Shown here: positions 15,834 through 22,329 of the stretch, in pieces
Layout: each line of letters starts with the position of its first letter
Position numbering within the stretch: position 1 is the stretch's first letter
Source: an uncultured Christensenellaceae bacterium
Lineage (GTDB): Bacteria; Bacillota; Clostridia; Christensenellales; Pumilibacteraceae
Reading direction: 5' to 3'
NCBI GenBank assembly: GCA_910587445.1
Contig: CAJULE010000002.1
Coordinates: 33,361 to 97,360, forward strand
DNA length: 64,000 bases
Notes under the pieces: generated by a model
Told to the model about the DNA's origin: nothing
What the model saw: the letters and a program-made list of their open reading frames with translations, nothing else
The model's database searches: none
Made by a program: the position numbers and the translations under genes

Positions 15834-15862
15834 TTGACTAATTCCGAAAATTCTATTATAAT
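15834..15862 (+). promoter_or_regulatory. Promoter of the SPFH/ESCRT-like operon
   Basis: TTGACT (15834-15839) and TATAAT (15857-15862) with a 17-base spacer. A further inverted repeat ACTATAT/ATATAGT (15884-15890 with 15894-15900) lies in the leader. Confidence 0.85.
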
Positions 15863-15932
15863 GTTAGTAACAGTAAAAATTATACTATATATCATATAGT
15901 AATCGTAAACAACCTTTAAGGAGATCATATTT

Positions 15933-16985
15933 ATGGGAAAACCGCAGATTGTCAAGTTCGAGCAAAACCATTGTAATGCCGACATAAACGATAACAGCGT
16001 GCTCTTCGTCCGCGTGGCAGATGAGATAAGAGACAAGCACGCAATGATAGAGGTGCCGTATACGCACAACGCCTACATAATAAAGGGCGGCGGTGACGCA
16101 CGTTTTTATAAGAGCGGCGCGTACGACGTATTCGACGATCGCAAGGAAATAAAGGCTTGGAAAAAGGGCTTCTCGGTGGACGTCGTCTATATGCCGAAGG
16201 ATTGCAGCCTCGTGGTATTCTGGGGCACGCCGCAGCGCTTTACATACAGAGACGAGGCAAGCAATCACGTCGTCAACATCGGCGCGCGCGGTCAGTTCGG
16301 CGTGACCATTGCCAATCCCGAACAGTTTTTTCGCAAGGTCGTAGGCGTTCGTAGAGAGTTCGACAAGGACGACTTCCAGACCCGTTTTTCCGCCGAGGTC
16401 GTAAACGAGTTTGCCGACGCGTTCTTAAAGGCGGTTGCGGAGAAGAAACTCACGTACGATCAGTTCGACGCGCATAAAAAGGAAATCGGCATAACCGTCG
16501 GCGGCATACTCTCGCCGAAGTTCGAAAAGAGCTGGGGCGTAGGTCTCACGGATTTCATAATAGAATGGGTCGGAATAGACGCAAGCGACAAGGCTGCGGT
16601 CGAGAACGCCGCTGCGGAAAAGCGTCTTAAGGAAGAGAGAGAAAAGAAGCTCAAGGAATACCTTGCCGAAGTCGAGCGTCTCGACGACAAGCAGTGGGAG
16701 CGCGACAAGTTTCTTCGCCAGCTCGAGCTTCAGGATAAAAACGCATATTACGACGTGCTCAAAGTCATAGGTCATGCACCCGTTGCAGGCGCGGCGGGCG
16801 TAGGCGTTTCGGCGGGAGCTTCGCTGTTCTGCTCGAATTGCGGAAAGCCCTATACGGCAGGATCTATATTCTGTCCAAACTGCGGCAACAGGCTTGTAAA
16901 AGAAAAGGCGACTTGCCCCAAGTGCGGCAGTAACAACGAAGCGGACGCAATGTTCTGTGCGACCTGCGGAAACAAATTAAAGTAA
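15933..16985 (+). CDS. SPFH-domain protein with C-terminal zinc ribbons (YdjI-like)
   Basis: A 350-residue protein. Residues ~1-225 form an SPFH (stomatin/prohibitin) domain of the YdjI type, with NNSVLFVRVADE-like and GARGQFGVTIANPEQFFRKVVG segments. A charged coiled coil follows (about 226-260, AAAEKRLKEEREKKLKEYL), and two C-terminal zinc ribbons: CSNCGKPYTAGSIFCPNCG and CPKCGSNNEADAMFCATCG. In Bacillus, YdjI works with the ESCRT-III relative YdjF/PspA in a membrane-stress operon. Here it heads an operon whose next genes also look ESCRT-III-like, and that match is strong. It probably marks or scaffolds a membrane patch and recruits the others. AAGGAG lies before the ATG. Confidence 0.9.
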   Translation: MGKPQIVKFEQNHCNADINDNSVLFVRVADEIRDKHAMIEVPYTHNAYIIKGGGDARFYKSGAYDVFDDRKEIKAWKKGFSVDVVYMPKDCSLVVFWGTPQRFTYRDEASNHVVNIGARGQFGVTIANPEQFFRKVVGVRREFDKDDFQTRFSAEVVNEFADAFLKAVAEKKLTYDQFDAHKKEIGITVGGILSPKFEKSWGVGLTDFIIEWVGIDASDKAAVENAAAEKRLKEEREKKLKEYLAEVERLDDKQWERDKFLRQLELQDKNAYYDVLKVIGHAPVAGAAGVGVSAGASLFCSNCGKPYTAGSIFCPNCGNRLVKEKATCPKCGSNNEADAMFCATCGNKLK

Positions 16986-16997
16986 AGGAGCGAAAAA

Positions 16998-17324
16998 ATG
17001 TTTTTCTTCAAAAAGAAGGCGTCGGTAAAGACGCAGGAAGATAGGGAGCTCATCGAGCACAATTATAAGTCGGTAGAAACTCTTATCGTACTTGCCGAGG
17101 GCAACGAGCCTATGAGAGAACAGTTGAAGGAGCTTCAAGAGAAGCTCAAGTATTTTATCGCTGCCGAGACGAAGGAAGTGCAGGCTTGCGATAAGAAAAT
17201 CAAGGATCTCATAGGCGATATGCGCATAGCTCTCACCAAAGGCGACGGAGAAACGACGAAGAAAGCCGAAAATCTCCTGACGCAGATAAAGCTTACGATT
17301 GCCGATCGCAACACGAAAATGTAG
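16998..17324 (+). CDS. Small coiled-coil protein of the ESCRT-like operon
   Basis: A 108-residue protein with an N-terminal FFFKKK patch suited to membrane contact, then helices with heptad character (about residues 15-60 and 65-100) and no other motif. It starts 12 bases after the SPFH gene with a good AAGGAG site and stops 11 bases before the next gene, so it is co-translated with the ESCRT-III-like proteins. It may be a short filament or adaptor subunit. I cannot assign a family. Confidence 0.65.
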   Translation: MFFFKKKASVKTQEDRELIEHNYKSVETLIVLAEGNEPMREQLKELQEKLKYFIAAETKEVQACDKKIKDLIGDMRIALTKGDGETTKKAENLLTQIKLTIADRNTKM

Positions 17325-17335
17325 GCGGAGGGGAT

Positions 17336-17926
17336 ATGTGGCCTTTTAAAAGTAAATACGACAAATTGACGCGCGAAGAAGTCGTCTCGGCTATATGCGA
17401 GCTCGAGCAGCAGTCCAAGGAAATAGAGGACGGGCTTGTGAGCGGACAGAAGCAGATAGACGACATGATGGCAAAGGGCAAGGCGGAAAAGGACAAGAGT
17501 TTGAAACTCCTTTACGCCAAAAAGATAAATGCCCTCAAGGCGGAACGCGAGCAGAGCGTACAGCGCGATATGTACATCATGTACAATATCCAAATGCTCC
17601 AGAAACTCAAGAATGCCATAGACGACAATAAGTTCTTCAAGAACACGTCCAAAGCCTCTCTCGGAAATTTGCTTGCCGATCAAAAGGGACTTGCCAAATT
17701 CCTCAATAAGACTCTCAATACGAGAGTAGCCGCCGAGGACGTATTGACGTCTGCGGACGAGACGTTCAAGGGCATAGAGGAAGCGTACGACGTAAATCAG
17801 ACCATTTACGGCATGAACGAGCAGGACAACGCTCTTCTTGCGATGTTCGAGGAAGAGGAACAGGTGGCGGACGAGGAGGAGATGTTCTCCGAAACGCCCA
17901 AAGTAAAGGCGGACGCCGCGGAATAA
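17336..17926 (+). CDS. ESCRT-III-like protein, Snf7-type pattern
   Basis: A 196-residue helical protein with the charge layout of ESCRT-III: a hydrophobic/aromatic start (MWPFKSKYDKL, like the membrane-inserting N-terminus of Snf7), a basic helical hairpin (about residues 15-100, with KSLKLLYAKKINALKAERE resembling the Snf7 stretch in which Leu and Lys alternate), and an acidic C-terminal half ending FEEEEQVADEEEMF. Eukaryotic Snf7 polymerises on membranes and is recycled by the MIT-domain ATPase Vps4; a Vps4-like ATPase is encoded two genes on. GGAGGGG precedes the ATG closely. The resemblance is by pattern and helix order only; no alignment was computed. Confidence 0.65.
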   Translation: MWPFKSKYDKLTREEVVSAICELEQQSKEIEDGLVSGQKQIDDMMAKGKAEKDKSLKLLYAKKINALKAEREQSVQRDMYIMYNIQMLQKLKNAIDDNKFFKNTSKASLGNLLADQKGLAKFLNKTLNTRVAAEDVLTSADETFKGIEEAYDVNQTIYGMNEQDNALLAMFEEEEQVADEEEMFSETPKVKADAAE

Positions 17927-17928
17927 CG

Positions 17929-18006
17929 GAAAGCGTATCGGTCGCGCTCGTATAAATGCGCGCCTTCAAGGCGACGAGCTGTGCCCGTTCGGGCAGGAAC
18001 GCTTTC
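17929..18006 (+). other. Structured intergenic RNA between the ESCRT-III-like genes
   Basis: An outer 8-bp stem (17929-17936 with 17999-18006) encloses GTCGC/GCGAC (17941-17945 with 17971-17975), an alternative CGCCTT/AAGGCG hairpin (17961-17973), and a GTTC-loop hairpin TGCCC/GGGCA (17982-17995). In an operon with otherwise 10-15-base gaps this folded 103-base spacer stands out; it may set the ratio of the two subunits through processing or stability. Confidence 0.5.
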
Positions 18007-18041
18007 AAACCCATAATGTTACAAGGAGCATGGTTGAAACT

Positions 18042-18614
18042 ATGGCAAATACGAAGAAAGAACTCGAAAAGAAGATGTTGATCAACAAGACGATCAACAC
18101 CATGAACAAACAGATCCAAAAGCTCGAGGAGCAGAAAAAGGTCTATATAGAGGCGGGCAAGACGGCAAAGCAAAAGGGCTTGACCGCGCAGTACAACCTC
18201 GCGCTCTCCGGTCTTAAAATGACGCTCACACAGCAAAAGCGCGTATATGAAATGAAGCTCAACTTCGAGATAACCTCGCAGATGAAGGATATGTCGCAGA
18301 TGACAGTGCAGTTTTTGGACGGCATGAGCTCGCTTTCGAAGGACATGATGAAAATCACCAAAGAAAAAGATTTCCTGAAAGTGCAAAAGCAGTTCAACGA
18401 AGCGATGATGGGCATGGAGATGCAGACCGAACAGCTCGAGAATTTCATGGACGACACGCAGTCCGCATTTTCGACGGGCTCTATGGCAAGCGAGAGCGAA
18501 AACGCGGAAATCGAAGCGCTGTTTACAAATACCGCGGCGGCGGACGGCATGACCGAAAGCATGATAGACAAGGAGCTCGAGGCGCTTAAAAAGAAAATAG
18601 ATTCCGGCATATGA
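18042..18614 (+). CDS. ESCRT-III-like protein, Vps2/CHMP2-type with MIM1-like tail
   Basis: A 190-residue helical protein. Its order of segments follows Vps2/Vps24: INTMNKQIQKLEEQKKVYIE, a Lys-rich TAKQKGLTAQYNLALSGLK turn, a long helix, then KQFNEAMMGMEMQTEQLENF with DD at 137-138, close to the EFE..MDMKEEMM..DD region of CHMP2. The last residues include E172..I175..E178-L179..L182-K183, which fits the MIM1 motif (D/E)xxLxxRLxxL(K/R) except Ile for Leu and Glu for Arg. MIM1 binds the MIT domain of Vps4, and the next gene has a MIT-like N-terminus. I prefer ATG 18042; ATG 18030 sits against the GGAG site. Similarity was judged by eye. Confidence 0.7.
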   Translation: MANTKKELEKKMLINKTINTMNKQIQKLEEQKKVYIEAGKTAKQKGLTAQYNLALSGLKMTLTQQKRVYEMKLNFEITSQMKDMSQMTVQFLDGMSSLSKDMMKITKEKDFLKVQKQFNEAMMGMEMQTEQLENFMDDTQSAFSTGSMASESENAEIEALFTNTAAADGMTESMIDKELEALKKKIDSGI

Positions 18615-18625
18615 TCCGTGATTTT

Positions 18626-18659
18626 TCGCCGTCGACCTTACAATAAAGTTCGGCGGCGA
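18626..18659 (+). other. Intergenic hairpin before the AAA ATPase gene
   Basis: A 10-bp stem with one G-T pair (18626-18635 with 18650-18659) and a 14-nt loop, followed by TTTCCC. It lacks a proper T-tract, so it is more likely a stability element or partial terminator that lowers ATPase expression. Confidence 0.5.
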
Positions 18660-18693
18660 TTTCCCATTCGAATAAGTACAGAGAGGTAGTGCG

Positions 18694-20787
18694 ATGGACA
18701 ATCTTAATATGCTCAGCGAGACTTTCGACTTGTATTTCGGTAAAGCGAAAGCCTGTCTCGAAAAGGGTGATAAATTTTTGGCAAAACGCTATTTTATGCT
18801 TGCCGCCGAGCAAATGCTCAAAATGGCGAAGGCAAGCGAGGGCGAACTCCAAAAGGCGCGTTTCAGCAGGGCAAAGAGCCTTATAGAAAAAGCCGAGAGT
18901 ATAGGTGTGGAGAAAAAGGTTCGGCAACAAGAGGACGAGACAAGCGCCGTGACCGCCGTAAAGAACGAAAAGATCTCGCTCGAGGAGGCTCTTTCCCGTC
19001 TAAATGCTCTCGTCGGGCTTTCTACGGTCAAGAGCAAGGTCGGCGATTGGATAGACCAAATAAAGGTCTTTAAAATGCGTAAGGATAGGGGACTTCCCGT
19101 TCCCGATATGTCGTATCATCTCGTGTTTACTGGCAATCCAGGTACGGGCAAAACGACGGTCGCACGCCTCATGGCGCAGATATACTGTGCGCTCGGCATA
19201 CTTTCGGAAGGTCAGCTCGTCGAGGTCGACAGAAGCGGACTTGTGGCGGGTTATGTCGGACAAACTGCGGTAAAGACCAAGGACGTACTGAAAAAAGCGT
19301 ACGGCGGCGTGCTGTTCATAGACGAAGCCTATGCGCTCGCAAACGGCGGCTCAAACGATTTCGGACAGGAAGCGATCGATACGCTCTTGAAAGAAATGGA
19401 GGATAAGCGCTCCAATCTCGTCGTCATAGTCGCGGGTTACGACAAGCCCATGGAGAAGTTCATAAAGTCTAATCCTGGACTTCGCTCGCGCTTCAAGACC
19501 TTCATAAATTTCGACGACTACAACGGAAGCGAGCTTTACGGCATATTCGACGTGACCTGCCGAAAAAATCACTATTCGGTCGACGCGGACGCACGCTTTG
19601 CGCTTAAAGACTATTTCCGCAATCTCTACGAAAACAGGAACGAAAATTTCGGCAACGGCAGAGACGTGCGCAATCTGTTCGAGAATATCGTCACGCGGCA
19701 GTCGGGAAGAGTGGCGCGTATGTCCGACCCCGACAACGATACGATGACGACGATCACCGTGGAAGATCTTCCGCACGAAGTGCGATATTCGGAGCCCGCC
19801 GCGCCGAAAGAGCAAAAGCCGGAGGCGCCCAAAACAAAACCCGAACCGCCTAAAGCCAATCCCAAAGAGGATAAGGAACCCACGCCTGAAGAAAAAGTTC
19901 TCGAAGAGGGGACGGGTCCCGCAAGCGAATACAAATTCGATTGGGACAGTCTGCCCGTAATAAATTTCGACGACATAGCGGGGCTCGAAGACGTGAAGGA
20001 AGTGGTGCGAGTAAAGGTGTTGTTGCCCCTTAAAAATCCCGAGGTGTTCGAAGGATATGTAAGAAAGAGCGGCGGCGGACTTTTGCTGTACGGACCTCCG
20101 GGCACGGGCAAGACCATGATAGCGGCGGCGATAGCAAACGAAATCGGCGCGAAATTCTGTTCCGTAAAGCCGTCCGATCTGCTCAATCAGGGCGTCGGCA
20201 ATACGGAAAAAGCCGTGCGCGCTCTGTTTGCGCAGGCGCGCGAGTTCCCGTGCGCGGTCATCTACTTCGACGAAATGGATTCGATTTCTCCTAAGTCGAC
20301 CAAGTCGCAGTACGCAAAGCAGCTTCGCAGCGAGCTTCTTTCCCAGCTTCAGGGCATAGAATCATACGGCAAGAAGAAGGACAACATACTGTTCCTCATC
20401 GCGGCGACCAACAAGCCGTGGGACGTCGACAGCGCGTTCGTTCGTCCGGGAAGATTCGGCACACGCGTGTACGTCGGCTTGCCCGATGCGCCGGCTCGCG
20501 AATATATGATAACCCGTCGATTGGAGAAAATAAGCGAAAAGGGAATAGTTTCCGTTTCCGACGACATAGACATCGCAATGGCTGTGGAAAAGTCCAACGG
20601 CTTCAACGGCTCGGATCTGACCGCTCTTCTCGATAAGGCGGAAGAACAATCGGCTCTTCGCGCGATAGAAACGGGCGAAAAGAAGCTGTGTAACGAAGAT
20701 ATGACGGCGGCATTCGAAAAAGTAACCTCTTCGGTTCAGAGCGACGATATAGTAAAGCTTCTCGAGTGGAAGGGCTCCAACGAGTAA
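18694..20787 (+). CDS. Tandem AAA ATPase with MIT-like N-terminus; second domain Vps4-like
   Basis: A 697-residue protein. Residues 1-70 form a three-helix MIT-like unit (Y..KAKACLEKGDK..AKRYFMLAAEQMLKMAK...RAKSLIEKAES), as at the front of Vps4. The first AAA domain (about 100-340) is of the CbbX/SpoVK type with GNPGTGKT (147-154) and VLFIDEA (206-212). A Pro/Glu/Lys linker (365-410) leads to a second AAA domain (422-697) of the Vps4/katanin kind: FDDIAGLEDVKE, LPLKNPEVF, GPPGTGKT (467-474), IYFDEMDS (523-530), ATNKPWDVDS and RPGRF. Both domains keep Walker A and B. I infer that it disassembles the ESCRT-III-like filaments coded upstream. The CbbX-type first domain has no equivalent in Vps4. 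Confidence 0.85.
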   Translation: MDNLNMLSETFDLYFGKAKACLEKGDKFLAKRYFMLAAEQMLKMAKASEGELQKARFSRAKSLIEKAESIGVEKKVRQQEDETSAVTAVKNEKISLEEALSRLNALVGLSTVKSKVGDWIDQIKVFKMRKDRGLPVPDMSYHLVFTGNPGTGKTTVARLMAQIYCALGILSEGQLVEVDRSGLVAGYVGQTAVKTKDVLKKAYGGVLFIDEAYALANGGSNDFGQEAIDTLLKEMEDKRSNLVVIVAGYDKPMEKFIKSNPGLRSRFKTFINFDDYNGSELYGIFDVTCRKNHYSVDADARFALKDYFRNLYENRNENFGNGRDVRNLFENIVTRQSGRVARMSDPDNDTMTTITVEDLPHEVRYSEPAAPKEQKPEAPKTKPEPPKANPKEDKEPTPEEKVLEEGTGPASEYKFDWDSLPVINFDDIAGLEDVKEVVRVKVLLPLKNPEVFEGYVRKSGGGLLLYGPPGTGKTMIAAAIANEIGAKFCSVKPSDLLNQGVGNTEKAVRALFAQAREFPCAVIYFDEMDSISPKSTKSQYAKQLRSELLSQLQGIESYGKKKDNILFLIAATNKPWDVDSAFVRPGRFGTRVYVGLPDAPAREYMITRRLEKISEKGIVSVSDDIDIAMAVEKSNGFNGSDLTALLDKAEEQSALRAIETGEKKLCNEDMTAAFEKVTSSVQSDDIVKLLEWKGSNE

Positions 20788-20820
20788 GCGTCAAGTATAT
20801 TTTATTCAAGGAGATTATGT

Positions 20821-21597
20821 ATGAAATCTTGTAAGTCTTGCGGCGGAACCTGTAAAGACCTCGGCGGCGGCAATTTCAAATGCAGCTTTTGCGGAGCTGT
20901 GTATTCCGCTGCGGATTTCGAAACGGCGGCAACAGTCGTATCGACGCGCGCTCAAAACGTAAGCAATCAAAACGGCGTCGATATTTTCGAAAGTACGGTG
21001 GGCGGCGTGCTCGAAATAAGCTGGAGAAGCGGAAGAAGTATCTTTTCGGGCAGCGGTCTGTTGATCACAAGAGACGGCTACGGGATCACGAACGCTCACG
21101 TCGTATTGGACGGTCGCGAAGCTGTCGGTGCGGTCGACGTGAATATAGCGGGTCAGCGCACGACCGCCCGCGTAATAGGGGTGGGAAGCGTCGCCGGAAG
21201 CGGCGAGGACTACCGCGGCGACGATTTGGCGCTCATAAAGCTTTCGAGCGTTCCGACAAAAGCGACTGTTCTCGAGTTCGAAGACTTTTCCAATGTGCGC
21301 ACGGGCGAACCCGTGTTCGTCATAGGCAATTCGCTCGGACACGGCACCTGCATTACCCGCGGCATCGTCAGCGACCGCAGGCGCACGGTGGACGGGCGCC
21401 CCCGTATCATGACCGACTGCGCGACGAACGGCGGCAACTCCGGCGGACCGGTATTCAACGAGCGCGGCAAAGTTATAGGCGTGCACGTCGCGGCGGCAAT
21501 GCTTACCGAAAGCGAGCACGCGGACGGCATGAAGTACGAGATTCCGTCCGATATAGTAATAGACTTTATCCGCAAATATCTCCCGTATTTCGGTTGA
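20821..21597 (+). CDS. Zinc-ribbon trypsin-like serine protease, cytosolic
   Basis: A 258-residue protein with an N-terminal zinc ribbon (CKSCGG...CSFCGAVY) and a chymotrypsin/HtrA-type fold. The triad is visible: His in ITNAHVV, Asp in DDLALIKL, Ser in NGGNSGGPVF. There is no signal peptide, membrane helix or PDZ domain, unlike DegP, so it acts inside the cell. It follows the AAA ATPase by 33 bases with AAGGAG and ends the operon. Trypsin-like proteases beside AAA ATPases and TIR proteins occur in bacterial conflict and stress systems, where they act as effectors or process partners; that role here is inference. The zinc ribbon could dock it to the SPFH or TIR protein, which carry similar ribbons. 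Confidence 0.9.
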   Translation: MKSCKSCGGTCKDLGGGNFKCSFCGAVYSAADFETAATVVSTRAQNVSNQNGVDIFESTVGGVLEISWRSGRSIFSGSGLLITRDGYGITNAHVVLDGREAVGAVDVNIAGQRTTARVIGVGSVAGSGEDYRGDDLALIKLSSVPTKATVLEFEDFSNVRTGEPVFVIGNSLGHGTCITRGIVSDRRRTVDGRPRIMTDCATNGGNSGGPVFNERGKVIGVHVAAAMLTESEHADGMKYEIPSDIVIDFIRKYLPYFG

Positions 21598-21602
21598 GCT
21601 TT

Positions 21603-21716
21603 TTAAAGGTCGTCCGCGTCTTGCACGGGCTCTTCGAATTCTCCGTCCTCGGGTGCGCCGGTATACCAGCCGTCGGGGTCGGTGTTGCTTTCGAATATCT
21701 TTCTTACGTCTATCAT
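21603..21716 (-). CDS. Acidic 37-residue microprotein
   Basis: A short frame on the minus strand with a strong GGAGGG site 7-8 bases before its ATG. The product is very acidic (about 12 Asp/Glu and 2 basic residues) and contains TDPDGWYTGAPEDG. It is convergent with the protease gene, 5 bases from its stop, and shares the 21717-21775 upstream region with the pyrophosphatase gene. It may be an inhibitor or chaperone-like peptide, but nothing proves this. Confidence 0.45.
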   Translation of the reverse strand: MIDVRKIFESNTDPDGWYTGAPEDGEFEEPVQDADDL

Positions 21717-21775
21717 ATTATTCCCTCCGTTTTTTATTTTGCATATTCTCGACTTTGATTATACAAGGAGAGCAA

Positions 21776-22306
21776 ATGAATATTTGGCACGACATCGATC
21801 ATAAGAGAATAAACGACGACGACTTCATCGCCGTCATAGAGATAAGCAAAAACAGCAAGAAAAAGTACGAACTCGATAAAGCGACGGGACTTTTGATACT
21901 CGACAGAGTGCTGTATACGTCGACGCACTATCCGTCGAATTACGGCTTTATCCCTCGCACTCTTGCCGACGACGGCGATCCGCTCGACGTGCTTGTGCTG
22001 TGTTCCGAAAGTCTCGAGCCGCTTTCGCTCGTCAGAGTATATCCCATAGGCGTGATAACAATGATTGACAACGGCGCAAACGACGAAAAAATAATCGCAA
22101 TTCCGTTTGCCGATCCGTCTTATAACGGCTATAAGGATCTGAAGGAACTTCCGAGGCATATCTTCGACGAAATGCGCCACTTCTTCACCGTCTATAAACA
22201 GCTCGAAAACAAAGAGACGGCGGTCAATGAGGTGATGGACAGAAACGCTGCGCTCGATATAATCTCCAAAGCGCGGGCAAATTATCTCGACAAGTTTTGT
22301 AAGTAA
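21776..22306 (+). CDS. ppa: Inorganic pyrophosphatase, family I
   Basis: A 176-residue soluble enzyme splitting diphosphate to phosphate. The family signature DDGDPLDVLVL is present (residues ~63-73), with the upstream YPSNYGFIPRT and the later IPFADPSY segment that carry other metal and substrate ligands. I chose ATG 21776 because of the AAGGAG 7 bases before it; the frame is open further upstream but without a start signal. It precedes the ABC exporter by 23 bases and may share its transcript. Its presence next to PPi-using metabolism (ppdK) fits, though a soluble PPase would waste PPi, so regulation of the two may be opposed. Confidence 0.93.
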   Translation: MNIWHDIDHKRINDDDFIAVIEISKNSKKKYELDKATGLLILDRVLYTSTHYPSNYGFIPRTLADDGDPLDVLVLCSESLEPLSLVRVYPIGVITMIDNGANDEKIIAIPFADPSYNGYKDLKELPRHIFDEMRHFFTVYKQLENKETAVNEVMDRNAALDIISKARANYLDKFCK

Positions 22307-22329
22307 AGCTTTCGATAAAAGAGGAATAC

